NCBI GenBank assembly: GCA_032209605.1
Contig: JASFXZ010000016.1
Span: forward strand, 3,658,001-3,722,000
Direction of reading: 5' to 3'
From: Mactromeris polynyma
Lineage: Eukaryota > Mollusca > Bivalvia > Venerida > Mactridae
Length of the DNA stretch: 64,000 nucleotides
Shown: positions 44,601 through 58,103 of the stretch, one piece after another
How positions within the stretch are numbered: position 1 is the first letter of the stretch
Layout: every line of letters begins with the position of its first letter
Made by a program: the position numbers and the translations under genes
The notes under the pieces: generated by a model
The model's input: only the letters and a program-made list of their open reading frames with translations
What the model was told of the DNA's origin: nothing
Databases searched by the model: none

Positions 44601-47600
44601 TCTGTTCCGTCTTCTGCAGTAAGCGCATGGATTGATTTAATTGTATCCTTGTGGTGCAACAAACATTTCAGTAGGTGAAGTGGGTTTTCAACGTTAGGAA
44701 TGCATTTTAAAATTGCTCCCTTCAGATCAGATTCAGGATGATATTTAAAAATATCTGTGTCCAAACGAGGAATCGGTAGTTTATCAAGAATTTGTCCAAG
44801 GGCGTCCAGTCTTTGTAATGCAGACAAATGAAGGACACACATCTTTTGTTTGAATGGGATAAGCTTATGTTCTGTTGATCTCTTGCATAGCAATAGTGAC
44901 CACTCATTCAATATTTCCATGTTACTTGAAAGTTTTTCAATACTGATTTTCAATTTGTGAGTTTTTTCGCCTTTGTAAGTCGCGGTAGATTCAGTCACAA
45001 ATTCTTTGGATTTTTTGCATAGAAGGTCATAAAATAAACGAAGCCATTCGCATGAAACATGAATGTTACTTGTAGTATTTTTACTTTCATCGAAAACAAT
45101 TTCAGACCCACTTCCATAAATGCTGGGGGGTATGGACGTGGGAAGCAGGTCACAGAAGTCTTTAAATTCTAAGCACTTAAATCCCGTTGAAGAACAGAGT
45201 TTTGAATGGTCAGACAATGCTTTGCACAATACTTCGTGTAAAAACAAGTGTGATGATGCTGGAAGCAGTTTAGCATGTAGTGAGACGAATACAGATTTAT
45301 CACCAGAACAAACGTGTAGAACACCATCAGCTGTCAACACAATAGGCAGACCTTCAAACTGTTCATAATCCTGAATATCACGTACAATATACATCACAAA
45401 ACTTCGAAGGTTCTGAGGTGTGCCATACTTTGTTTGCGCTATATCAACATCTACGTTACCGATGTCACAACTTCGCTCAAAATAGTCTCCGAACGTCTTC
45501 ATGAAAGACACAACCATGTTTGGGTCTGCGGACTTTAAACTGTTTATTCCAGCCTTTTCCATTGATAATTTTATGTTATCTGGCATTTCCAGCAATTTCA
45601 TTCCAAACGATTTCAACAATCTTGAAATTAAATTAGATTCTTTGTCCCTTTCTCCGATAGTCAATTCGCTGGACAAATTACTGTATATGCTATTGTAAAC
45701 TCCATAGAAAGATGTATCATCAAGCGGGTTGACAATTGTCCATGAAGCAGAAAATTTACTGGTCCCATTTTCCTTCTTATCGACTGTTGGAAATATGTTC
45801 TGTCGGGTATTTACAACGTGTTGAAAAAACTGTCGTGCAACATATTTCCAAAAGTCAGCTTTAGTTTTCTCTAAATCTGGGAAAAGTTCGTAGTATGCAT
45901 GACACAATTGGTTCACTAAAAACCATCTTTTGGCATCTTCAATCTTTGCACTTATAAGTTTGCTGACATGTGCAATTCCAGACACCCATGCGGGTACTAT
46001 AACTGCTTCTACAAGGCATTTGTTCCAGTTACCTCTATAACCATCTTTCCAAAGTTCTCTCCTAGATTCATGATCCAATGCAAAATGACCATTTACGTGG
46101 ACAGGGAGGCCAGTATCTATCGGAAGGGGCAAAAAGCAGAAAGCTTTACCAACAAATGACATAGACTTTGACGAAACTGGTTGAGACATTTCAAATGGTA
46201 TTGCAACACCACCAGTTGGTAATAAACCTAGATCTCCACTTCTGAAGTTGTCTCTAATATCATCAAGTCTGTCATTTTCAGGCATCATACCAAACTGTTG
46301 CGCGATGATCCATGACTTTGACAAACCATCACTATCAACAACATTCAACGGATATACGGTCCGAAGTGGTGGAATTTCAAGCAGACCAGTTTTACTTTCT
46401 GAATGTTCCTTTGTTTTCGAATAAACACTTTCGTTAAAATACTTTCTTTGGGTTTGCACATCATCTTCGCATTGTAAACTGACAGAGTACTCCTCAGAGA
46501 GATTGCCTGAAGTAATATCAATAATTCTGATACGCGTTATATTCTTGAGAAATAACATAGCCTCCATCATATCAAGCTTAAAACAATGTAAAATTCTATC
46601 CATTTTGGCCTCATCAAGTATATTAGTACTAATATCAGAAGGACTTCTTCGCAGTGGAAAGCGAAAGATGGTCCCTTTTCCGCCATTAATGAAGCTCTTC
46701 AATGAGAATCCAAGCATATGTTCAGGAAAATTCATCACCACGTCTGCAACTTTGCACCTCATTCCTGGCTCAGCAACATTTGCATCCGGGACATGTTTAA
46801 GCAATGGATCAAATAAGAAAAAATCCCCACCTTCGTCAGTGTCAGGACCCACGGTAACAAAGGATGGGGTATCAGTCAAATGATACACTGCATTGAAACC
46901 GACGCCATATTGGCCAGTTCGAGTCGGATCATTTTGTTTGCTACCTCTTCCAAGGTTATGTATTCCCTCAATGTCATTTTCTGTAAAGTAACTATTATTG
47001 TAAACACAAAGTGACGGTCCTTGTAACGGAGCACATGTATCAGCAAAAAGTTGTTTGCATGTATGTGTGCGGTAATCCTTTACAAAACAGATTTCTGTAG
47101 CACCTGCGTCGTCTGCATTTTGTAATAATTCCTTCATGATACTGGAATCACAAGGATATGCCCTGAGAAGACCTTGAATACGGGTCACCAGGTTTTCAGA
47201 CTGTCCGAACGAAACTGCGAATGAAATAGTTTTAAAGCATTTATGCTTCTTTACAACGACACCAAGTTCTTCACCCAGTTGAGGCGCTATCGAAGAGTGT
47301 AGTATTTTCATAGAGACATTTGTCTGAAAATGGATATTTTCAATGACAAGTTCTTTGGTCGGCCACAATATACCAGCAGAATCAGGCGCGAGTATTTTAT
47401 CATGAAAAGACGTCAATTCAACATAGGACTTCTTGGCACTGTGTAAACTATCTTGAAGGTTAATGAGAAGATTGCTTACAACTGATATATCAGCTTGTCT
47501 ACCCGAAACGCATCCCACTAATTCCATTGTTTCAATGATGGTTTCAAAATCAAATTTACGTCTTACTCCTAATACAGAATAAATGTCCGAGTTCCTGGCT

Positions 47601-50600
47601 ATTTCATTTGTTGGCAATTTGTATAAAAACGGTTTACATTCATGTTTAATGTAAAAGGCAACTTTTCTAGCTTCTACCAATTCATCACCAATAAGTACAA
47701 CAGGGCTACCAAGCATAGGTTTCAGCAATGTGCTAATATCGCTCTTGTCTGAATTTTCTATTTTCTTTTCTAAAGTTGTAAACAGCTTTCGATGTAGTCT
47801 TTGGAGTTCTAAAAGCTGGATTTTTTTGTCTTGATATTCATTTGCCAAATTCAAAACCTGATCCACATAGAATGTTACTGGTATTTCACTAGCTGTTCTA
47901 ACACAGAGAAGAGTAAGCAACTCTTTTTTTCCTTGGGCAAATCCTTGTGTTCCATACATAAGGTTTTCATCTATGACCAGACCAACCGTACCCACATAGT
48001 CCTTTGCATCTTCACTGTACATTACATTCGGTTTTCCCAATATCAGCGAATTCATCGTTTTTTTAGTGTGTTTGCTACACTCACGTTTCTTGAAATACTT
48101 CGCATTCTTTGGTGTGTTTTCTGCTTTCCAAGAAAATGCCCAATGACTTGGTTTCGGTAAAACAGGTAAAAAACATGTGTTAGAGACAACATTTAAACTG
48201 TTTCGATCTGCTTTTAAAAGATCTTTTATACTTCTTTTTGACAAGTACTGCACCAAGATTTGTGTTCTAGCACATGCACACATGCAACAGCTTCTGGCCA
48301 GTGTCTCAACAGAGCAACATCGATTTTCTAAAAGTGCACTAGGCATAACATTATCACTCATCCCAAGGGCAACCAATTTAGTGAGAATGTTCGTCTCTCG
48401 AAATTCTTCTGTTTTCAAGGGTAAAACCTCTTCTTCAATTACAAAAAGACCAGCAATTGATGATTTTGGATTCACAAGTTCCGATGGTTTACGCAGTCTC
48501 TGATTCGGTTCTGTTGGAATACAGTTAATAGTTTGCATCATTTCAGTAGTGTCATGTTCGTTGCTTTTGAGAGCACAAATAATGAATTTGTTTCGCTCCA
48601 ATTTCCGGGATGCCCAAAACTGATCATCGATGTGAGATAAAAACTGTTTGTATAGCAATTTTGCTGTAATTTCTTTAGAACATATACTTTTTTGTTTGGT
48701 TTTGTTATGTTCTTTAATGAGTTTAAGTATATGTTCTGGCATGTCAATCAAAATACCATGATTCATTTCAGGCAGGAACTTAGATAAAAATTCCACAGCA
48801 ACATCTCCAATGTCACTTCTTCGTATGGATGGCTGAAGAAAACAAACATACTGGAAAGAAACCCAAGTATCATGGCCCTTAAACAGTGCTATTTGCTTCG
48901 AAATAAGAACTCTGTAGAACGACTCTTCAAATGTTTTAGTGAAACTGCCGCAATTTAAAGGCCATAACGAATGATAAATGTAATTTTCATCATCATTGTT
49001 CTCTGCAATAGTCTGCAGTAATGTAACAAATGCAGACACCAAAGCATCCTCCATTAGGCATTTATTCCACGAGTGTCTTTGGGTACTTTTGTCATCTTCT
49101 GACAGTGTAATTAATTGCCGTCGGTCGGAGGTAATAGCAAAACATCCATTTATGTGCACCTTTAACTCTGTCCTAATCGGTAGAGGTAGGAAACAGAAAA
49201 TGTGACCACGGTTGTAAAAACCAATAGGCAAATCTGTTTCCATTGGTACTGGGTTTAGGGATCCCTTAGATGTGCACGGTACTGCAACAGCAGCAAGAGG
49301 TACTGCTCCCTCTGATTCCAGTTTTCTACATAAACGTAAGGAAGAATCACTGCCCTTAGCCCATGATACAATCCAAGGTGTTTCATACTGCTCACCTACT
49401 TTGTCCAATCCATGTATTAGTTTCCTAGCAAATGGTTGCAAGTTTTGGCGTATCACATATATGTGTGTCTCTGTGAAATCATTATTATTATGGAGAACTT
49501 GAGGCATCCTTGATAGTATTGAACTGTCTAAGTCCAAATATTCTCCTTCTGTAAATTTGTATTGCGTTTTATGGAGTCGGTGAATTAAGTTCATGTCTTG
49601 TGCAGTTTCGTTGTTTTCAGACAAATGATAAACTTCAATACAGCGAATATTCTGAGAGAAAAGCAAAAAATTTCCTGCATTGGTAATAAGCATCCGCAGA
49701 AGTTCTTTCATCTCATTATCTGTATATGCCTTTGGACATATTTTGCTTTCCCTAGCTTGTTGTTCTGTTCGCAAAGGTAACCTGAACAATGTTCCCTTGT
49801 ATGTTTGGAAGTTTTCATCAATCTGGCAATTGAATATCCTATTATAAGGTTTAAACTGGTCGGCATGCCTTGAGACCAAGGTTTTGTTCGGTAGTTTATA
49901 TTTTAAACCTGCATTTTTGCCATGGAGAATGTTCCCAAGATTTGTCTCGTGGGGATCAAACCATACTAAACTGTTCCCAGAGAGAAAACTTGGAACGTCT
50001 GTCAAATTGTACACTGAGCAAAAACCAAGGCCAAATTTTCCTATTTTGTTGACATCCTTTTGCTTTGTTGCACCATTTAATTTTGTTATGTTCTGAAAAT
50101 CATCTTCGGAAAATTGTGCATCATTGAAAACCCACAATGCTGGGCCCTGAAATTGTTTCATTCCTCGACTGAAAACACGCTGTCTGGCATTAAGATTTAG
50201 TCGTTCATCATATAGAAATTTTATAGTTGTTGCGCCAGCATCATCAGCATTCTGTATAAGTTCCTTCGGAACAGAAAGACCATCAGTGTACCCTTCTCGC
50301 AACAGTGAGCTGATTCTTGTTGTCAAAGGTTCCTGTTGGCCGCACGCCTCGATGCCGAGGCCTTCTGCGTCTGTTAGTGCTTTCCTAGTTACGGAATTAA
50401 CACCAAGTGCCTCAGCTGTAACGTTTGAAATCATTTCATGAACTAAGTGCATATTGCCTGTGTCCTCATAAACATACTCTGGGTCATCATCATAGACACA
50501 GTCCTTAAGAGGACACAATTTTAACTCTGACTTGTCACTGTCATGCACCATCATTAACACCTTTTCTCTATCAATGACAACACCATTTTCTACGAGCTGC

Positions 50601-53600
50601 GCAATACGATCAATGATATTACATGCCAAGTGCGTATCCCTTTGAACGATGTACGCTTCTTGTTTATCAGAGTGCATTGTTTGTATAAGTTGAAGTGCGT
50701 CAATGAGAACATGAACATTTTGATTTTTGCGGCATCCAAATATTGCAAAAAGATTGCTGTAACCCTCAAATTCAGAAGGCAAACTATAAACATACGGTGT
50801 GAGGTCGAGATCAGCTCGAGTTTTTGTTATCGTCACCTTTTCAGCATCAATGAAACAGTCACCTGTCCAAATCAGTTCTTTATTGTATATCTCCGGCCAA
50901 ATGGTGCGTACTTCGGATGTTCTACTTGCTAGATGGTTGTATAATGCCTTAATACTTGACATTATGTCTGGTCTAACATTGATGGAATAGCATTCTTTCA
51001 CTCTTCTAAGTTGTTCGAACACTAAATGAATCTCTGGCTTCTGCTTCCAGCCAAATACTGCATTTAATGTTTCCGAGGTACATGAAATAGTTGGCTGGAC
51101 AGACCCAACTAACAAACTCATACTGGCTTCTTTGATCTCTGCAGGTTTGGCAAGTATGTGGTTATGCTGATACCAGGGCAAACAGAAAGGGTAATTTGAA
51201 TTTCTATTTGAATCAACCAGAATGCATTCTAAATGTTCAATACATTCCTTAAACGTAGTACTGCCCTTAAACGATTGTAGAAGCAACTGTTGATTACATT
51301 GTAAAAAGTCTTTAAATGCTAATGCCTTCTTTAGATATTCTGCATCTTTACTGCCGACTTTGGACCACGTATCAAGGGATTTTGCAACTTGAAACAGTAT
51401 ATATGCGTGAAGATCGTCCGCCGTTCGCAGACCTAGAAGTCGAAGTATTCGTATCTTTTCAATACTGAGTTTTTTCTTTGTTTCTGGCAACAAAAACTCT
51501 CCATGCAACAAATGCAGCAAATTTGAATTAGAGGGGTCAAATAAGTCAGCAGGTTTTCTTCTTTTTTCTCCAGCACGTAGGAAAGGAATATTAGAAGCTT
51601 GTTCAATGATGTCAGCATTCATTTGAAATAAATGAAACTTTTTTATAATATACTCCATGAATTTGGTAGTATCTTCTGTGTTACGCATCATTGATGGATT
51701 TCTAAGCTTTTCTAGAACAACTTGTTCTAAATCGACTCTAGTACCCCCAATACTCATCATCAACTGCTCTGTCCCAGAATCTGACAGGCAGCATGAAAAT
51801 GGTAAAGTAATGTCTTTTGGGTAATCTATACTTCTAAGTATAAAATGCCTTGTTTGGTGCAGAGATGAATATGATTGTTTTCCAGCAATGCTCGTGACCG
51901 ACAGAAATATGGGCAAATAAACAAGTACTTCCCTTATTGTGTCATTCAGAAAATGGGAACTTCCTGAAAGAAATGAGAGCAGTGCCTCTCTGTCATCCAT
52001 GGGGCATGTTTGATGGAAACTGTCAATTTTATGATGCCAATTTGTATTATTGTACATGAACTCTAACAATTCCATTATTCCTTTTCTGGATGGCCAAAAC
52101 AAGAATCGCTTCAACTTGTCCCTCGGCATCCAGTCTGGTATCATATCAATGACAGTTATCCCCAATTTCTCAAAGCATCTTGCAACACCATCAACTATTT
52201 CGTGTTTAGAAGTTGATTTAACGAGAACGTTATCCGATAGTCTAACTAACTCAATAGTGCATGTACTTTCCCATGAGCCCTCAATTAGCTTCGGCACCAT
52301 TTGTACATTTCTGAAGTCTGATATGCATTTGGTTTTAATGATGTATTCCCAAAGCGACTGCAGCCACTTGATAGATATCTCTGACGAATTCACAATGTAT
52401 GTACCGGATATTGATCCAAAGAGTTTATTCAATGATTTATCGACTAACTTGACCATTTCATCAACACAAAGGCACTTCAATTGACAGTAATCTGAAACAT
52501 TTAAACAAGTGTAAATGTGACCCGTTGATCACTTAAGCAGTTAAACGGAAAATATCAATCGCAAAAACATTTAAAGCTGCATATACTGTTAATAATATTA
52601 GTAAACTATATCTAATTAAAAGATATTTAAAGATATTTAAAGATATTTAACTTATGACAAGCTTTGGAAGGAAATAAATTTAAGAAGGAAATAAATTTAA
52701 GACAATGTCTACAATAATACATTACCTTTTCCACAAAGCAGTGCAAGCTTTGACGAAAGACTTTGTTCTAGTTCCTTTTTCACCAAGTTATCTTCCATTC
52801 CCATTCCCATAAGAATATCTACGACTTCATCACTGCACATAAACACGGTGTGACCTTTGCCGCTGAATGTTCGCCATTCTCCTGATGCTAACGGTAACAG
52901 CTCAATGCCATTCACTATTTGAAAATTTCTTGCTTCTGAGAGCAAGTACATCAACACATCGAGTTTGTCCGCAGATTGCAAATGTTTGTATGCATGATGT
53001 TTACGCAAATGCATAGCAAGCATATCAGGCGCAATATCATTGACTTTCCCGAAGTGATATTTAACTGTTTCAAAGGTATCAATAGGAATTTCTACATGGC
53101 TCAGACCTACGTTATTCATACATCGCTTGACAGCAGCTGACACATATCTACACTCAACAGGTAGAGACGAAAATGTCGCAAAGACAGAATCGGATATTTT
53201 AATCCAGGCATTAGTGTGCTCTGCATAGAAAACTTTCAACGTTTTCAACTTTTTGTACAGTTCAAGTTCTAAAATTTTCCATCGGCTAAGAGTCTTCGTT
53301 GTCAGTGGCCAGCAATTATAAACCATATCAACTGCTCCCCGTGTATTAGAGGCATCGTTTGAATTTCCAATCATGAACGATATAAGCCTGCAATAAGCCT
53401 TTGGAATGGCCTCCTTGATAAGATTTTGATTCCATAAAATCGTTTTATCATCAATTTTCTTTCCCAGCTGTTCATCTGTTTCTTGTTTCAAATGATGTCT
53501 GTTTTGACTTAATGCAAAATACCCATTTACATGAACAGGTAATCCTGTCAATTTTGATCCTTCCTTGGGCAGCGGCAAGAAGCAGAACACATGACCTTCA

Positions 53601-56386
53601 AATACCTCATTGTGTTGAGAAATCGGAGTTGCAACTCCAACATATGGACTATATCCCAGATTTTCATCTGCTATAAGTTTTCTAAACTCAACGGAGGCAC
53701 TATTACCAACGTAATAGTTTACCACTACCCAATCTGTATCAGAAGACACCTTTTTTGTTTTGGTTCGAATTGTCATTTGAACTTCATGAACAATATCATC
53801 CCCTTTAAAATCTCTGGTGACTTCTTTCAAACGTTTTTTGAATTTGCGTCTGCTATTTCTAACTTTACCGTTTTCATCTAAAACTTCCACCGATGCTATC
53901 ATTTCGGATGAGTTGTTATCCCCGGCAACATTCAGTTCTATTTTCTCCAAATTTTTAAGAAATACCAGTATGCTTGATGAATCAGAGCTAAAATCATCAA
54001 AAAGATCGAAAACTTTCTGTTCATCATACAGTGTTTCAGACAATTCCGATTTAATTTCCCGCAGCGGAAACCAGAAAAGTGTGCCTTCAAAATAACCATT
54101 TTTGACACATTCTCTTGTTAAACCAAATTTTTCATTCAACGCAGACCAAAACACTTCCGCTGGTAAGCCCATTCTGACAAGCTGTTCAATATCGGATAAC
54201 CGTACCATGGCATTCACTTTGTCTGATGGTTGTTGAGGATCAATCATAAGTAACTGGTCACCACTCAGCACACAAGGATAATCTGTAAGTGTAATTAGCA
54301 TCATGATGCTATATAATTCATTCACCTGTGTCCTTAGTTCTTAATTGATTCACTTCTAAATGTCAATAAGGCAAAGTTGTATTCTAGCAATTCAATCTGC
54401 GTATAATAGCTTCTAAACCATTTACAACAAGAGGGATATTATGGACTGGTATTACTCACCCGAGTATCTGAGACATATTTCGTACATCAGAATACAGATT
54501 CTGATCCGTATTGATGCACATGTAGATCATGTAGACTAAAGTAGAGTACGCTTCATAAGTATAAAGGGAAAAGTTTGGCCTCTGCAATAATAGCAATGTG
54601 TTTCAATGGTTTGGCGCAGTAACCTGGTTGTTGATGACACATAACCCCAAGCCAAACATGTCTTATGGCAAACTCTGACCAAGCCCGAAAGGAACTGTGA
54701 CATCTTGCGTGTGAATATTTGTTTCTATGATTTAACGTATTGACCCAACATGACCTAGTATCAAAGTCGTCCGAGATTTTGTTGCAGAAAACATTCAGAC
54801 CCGGTTTTATTAAGATTTGGCCCAATTGTTTCACCAAGTTTGGTAAAGATCGGATGAAAAACTCTTTGACTTAGAGTGCGGACAAGGCTAAATTGGCCAA
54901 TTTTGGATAATTCAAGGGCCATAATTCCGAAATGTGCCTGGGGCAATGTCGCTGGTTATCGAACTTGGCCGAGATATTATGCCCACAAACATTTTCACCA
55001 AGTTTGGTAAAGATCGAATGAGAACTCTTTGACATAGAGAGCGGACAAGGCTAAATTGGCCAATTTTGGATAATTCAAGGGCCATAATTCCGAAGTGCCT
55101 GGGGCAATGTGGCTGGTTATGGAACTTGGCCGAAATATTATGCCCACAAACATTTTCACTAAGTTTGGTAAAAATCGAATGAAAACTCTGACTTAGAGAG
55201 CGGACAAGGCTAATTTGGCCAATTTTGGAAATTCAAGGGCCATAATTCCGAAGTGCCTGGGGCAATGTGGCTGGTTATCGAACTTGGTCAAGATATTATA
55301 CCCACAAACATTTTCACCAAGTTTGGTAAAGATCGAATGAAAACTCTAGAGAGCGGACAAGGCTAAATTGGCCAATTTTGGAAATTCAAGGGCCATAATT
55401 CCGAAGTGCCTAGGGCGATGTGGCTGGTTATCGAACTTGGCCGAGATATAATGCCCACAAACATTGTCAGCAAGTTTGGTAAAGATCAGATGAAAACTCT
55501 TTGACTTTAATAGCAGACATGTGGACGCCACCCGCCCGCCCGCCACGGGTGTTCCCATAATACATCCCGTTTGTATAAAAAGGATAAACTATAACTAAAT
55601 GTAACACCATTTTCTTATACAAATGTCTCGTTTTGTGTGAGATTCGTTTTCACAAATTACCAGTTCTATATTATTTAAACAGTGATTTTATATATTGTTT
55701 ACTTAATATCTTCATACCTGTAATGTGAAAGACAGATTTAAAACCAAGACCAAATCTTCCAACTTTTAGACGGTCATCTTCCTTTACGCTACTGTATATC
55801 ATGCGTATACCTTCCCAGTCCATTTCTGTGAAAACTGCGTCGTTGTAAACGCATAGTGCCGGTCCCTGATAATATGAAAAAAATTCAAACCAATATTCAA
55901 AACTGATTTCATTAAAACGTTGATGTAACACAACTGTGTACGTTGAAACTTAACATAGACAATGAATTATTATATTGCAAGACAAAATACAATACTAGAA
56001 ATCGTATAATTCACTCCGATATGCAATTACACTTTTTGACAAATATATGAGATATGTACAGCTCGTTACTCATTTTACTGCAATTGTGGCATTTAAATTA
56101 GTAAGTTGTTGATACGAGTAAGCTGTGTACTAAACACGTTTCCGTAATTGTGATTCACGATAAATAATGAAGAATATACGATAATTATGAATCGCTCTGA
56201 CATCACATAATTATTAGCCTCTTGTCAAACTCCATTCGGGAGCATTATATTAAGAAACGTAACTATTACCTTGAAGAATTTTGTGTATTCTGGAGTTGTC
56301 TCGCTTGTCTCGTCATTTAATCTTCTACTGTCATATTCAATTTTCACTACTGTAGCATCTGCGTCCTCAGCATTTTGTATCAGTTC
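40373..56386 (-). CDS. SACS: Sacsin-like giant chaperone protein, 5' end missing
   Basis: Sacsin is a cytosolic protein of about 4,580 residues in humans that links Hsp70-type chaperoning to cytoskeleton and mitochondrial organisation. Six exons join in frame on the minus strand: 56386-56270, 55865-55718, 54282-52726, 52491-41534, 40942-40826 and 40537-40373, giving 4,353 residues. They encode three SIRPT modules, each with an Hsp90-like ATPase N-box ([33 protein letters not shown]) and G-box (GRFGLGF, GKFGLGF, GQYGVGF), then a J domain with HPD and a C-terminal HEPN domain. The 10,958-base exon echoes the giant exon of vertebrate SACS. The first exon starts at the first N-box, so the N-terminus (in vertebrates a ubiquitin-like domain and the start of SIRPT1) is missing and no upstream exon could be supported. 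All splice sites are GT-AG and no stop or frameshift was found. Bivalves may have several sacsin-like genes, so orthology is not certain. Confidence 0.93.
41860..42058 (-). other. J domain (DnaJ-like) of the sacsin-like protein
   Basis: Contains [15 protein letters not shown], then [12 protein letters not shown] with the HPD tripeptide required to stimulate Hsp70 ATPase, then a helix [14 protein letters not shown]. The position just before HEPN matches vertebrate sacsin. Confidence 0.88.
45500..47200 (-). other. SIRPT module 3 of the sacsin-like protein
   Basis: About residue 1,780 of the giant exon onward: [19 protein letters not shown] (near 47099-47135), [40 protein letters not shown] and [17 protein letters not shown]. 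The ATPase motifs are intact. The lower boundary is approximate. Confidence 0.85.
48600..50370 (-). other. SIRPT module 2 of the sacsin-like protein
   Basis: About residue 735 of the giant exon onward: [33 protein letters not shown] (near 50229-50266), [29 protein letters not shown], a GTLFRLPLR strand and [16 protein letters not shown]. These are the Hsp90-like ATPase fold landmarks in order, without loss of the N-box Asn or the G-box glycines. The lower boundary is approximate. Confidence 0.85.
52726..56386 (-). other. SIRPT module 1 of the sacsin-like gene (exons 56386-52726)
   Basis: The N-box (QNAEDADAT) is in the exon 56386-56270. [12 protein letters not shown] and the G-box [14 protein letters not shown] are in 55865-55718, where the last codon is split and completed as Asp by the next exon, giving the expected HITD. 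The exon 54282-52726 adds [21 protein letters not shown] and [16 protein letters not shown], the closing motif repeated in modules 2 and 3. Confidence 0.85.
54822..55577 (-). mobile_element. Tandem-repeat-cored element B, copy 2 (sacsin-like intron)
   Basis: About five units with periods of 164, 161, 158 and 153 bp, measured at CACCAAGTTTGGTAAAGATC, each with AATTCAAGGGCCATAATTCC and GGGGCAATGTGGCTGG. It ends ACGGGTGTTCCCATAATACA then TCCCGTTTGTAT, the reverse complement of the start of the copy at 11307. It lies between exons 54282-52726 and 55865-55718. Confidence 0.8.
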
Positions 56387-58103
56387 CTATTTAGAAATGG
56401 ACAGAACACTTAGTGCAGACTTAAATGATAACCAATTATAGACTGATATGGGCACAAAGGACAAACCAGTGGTCATGCTTATGGAATTACAAATTCATGG
56501 ATTACAGTTGTAATATTAACTACACTTATAGGGAAACTTGATACACAAATTTCGTATAATCAGTAGCTTGTGCCCTTATACATGTATACTGAATTGTCTT
56601 AATTAATAACTTCAAAAGGAAATGTTATAAACCTGCCCTAGTTATGAGTACTGCCAGTAAAGTATTAATTAAACCAAGTCATACCTGGTGAATCACTTAA
56701 GAATCAATTGATTGGGTACCTTTCGATATTCTCCCTGATGTGGTAAGTTGATTTGTTTGTTGTTGTGCTCCTGTGTGTCGATGTGCTGTTCATCTACTGA
56801 AGGTGTTTTTTTGCCTCTCATTGTGGTGTTGTCCCCATATGTGTTTTCTGCTCAGAGCTAATGTGTATATAGGTATGTCCTGTTCTCCAAAGGACTCTGT
56901 TGCTTAATAACTATCTCAATTGTCCGTTAAGTTGTATCGTTTTACTTTGCACAGCTATGAGTGGTCATTTTGTCTTATCTGGATAACTTTTGATTATTCT
57001 CTTATTATCTAATGTGAGTCCCATATTTTCATTTTATTACTCCTTTTCCTTGCTACTATACATATTATAAATTATTAATTGTATTGTCGTCTCATGATTA
57101 AGGTGTTATGTACCTATATATTGTTGAGTGTTCATGCAAAGGTCAGTTTCTACAAATTAGTCAACAGTTGTTTAAATAAAGGACTTAAGCAATAACATGG
57201 TAAATGGAGGATGGCATGCCAACAAACAGATTCAATCATCCAGTAGTTATATCCTGAGATTAAATGTATGTTTTGTGCGTATGATTGTATGTATGCATTG
57301 ACTTTCTTTGTGCTGTTTTGTGTTATATAACCAAAAGGCACGTAATAACTATCATGTGCTGAGTATGTTTATAAAGATATATATATTAAAGAGAGGCTGT
57401 AAAGCCATGCGGCTATAACAACAATTGTTTAAGATTCAAAAGGTGTTAAACATGGAGGTAATAATGTATACATTATGCATTGATTCACTCAATTCATTTC
57501 TCACCTTCCGAGATAAAACTTTTGTAAATAAACATTATTGTTTGTTTATCCAACAGCTTTTAAAAATCGATGATTGTTTTGCATGTTGGCTCAAAATGCG
57601 CTCGACTACATGCATTTCGAAAGATTAAGAATCTGTTTTAACTCGAGATAGGAATTCTTATCAAACTTGTATAAACAGAAGAATTATCGAATAGCAGTAA
57701 TGTTCATGAAATAAGAATAGGAATGTGCTATTCGCTGTTTATTTAAATACGATAAAACTTTGTGATCAATGAGGTTCAAATACATCTCACATTGAAGAAT
57801 TGTTTTGTAAATGTGCTCAATGAACTAAATCCTTTCTACAAAATGCAAACATGGAAACTCTAGCCACTTTTATTGTCCTGTTTAATTGTTATACACTGAC
57901 CCAAAATGAAAACTTTACATCGATTTCAAAAGTATATATTTTGTTGATAAATGTATATTCGGGGTTAATTTTTTTTTAATTGAAGCTTCAATGCAATATC
58001 AATGTGTTTATGTAATTTACTGGCAAAAAATCAGACAATGCATATTTTTTTATGAACAATTAAGTGGAGAGGGGTTGAAATGAAAATTCCAGAAAAATGT
58101 AAA
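56387..58103. other. Region upstream of the first traced sacsin-like exon
   Basis: The missing 5' exons of the sacsin-like gene should lie here or further right, but none could be supported. A hydrophilic 50-codon open frame on the minus strand around 56690-56845 precedes the exon but lacks an acceptable donor site. Confidence 0.35.

Noticed and set aside
54282..54325. ATG at 54325 as the start of a separate 538-aa gene
   Set aside because: The frame upstream of 54282 is intron. An acceptor at 54283-54284 joins the exon to 55865-55718 and completes the conserved HITD motif.
56690..56845. Candidate upstream exon of the sacsin-like gene (frame ending NQLILK)
   Set aside because: The end loosely resembles the segment before the first N-box, but joining it in frame would need a non-GT-AG intron, and the rest has no sacsin similarity.
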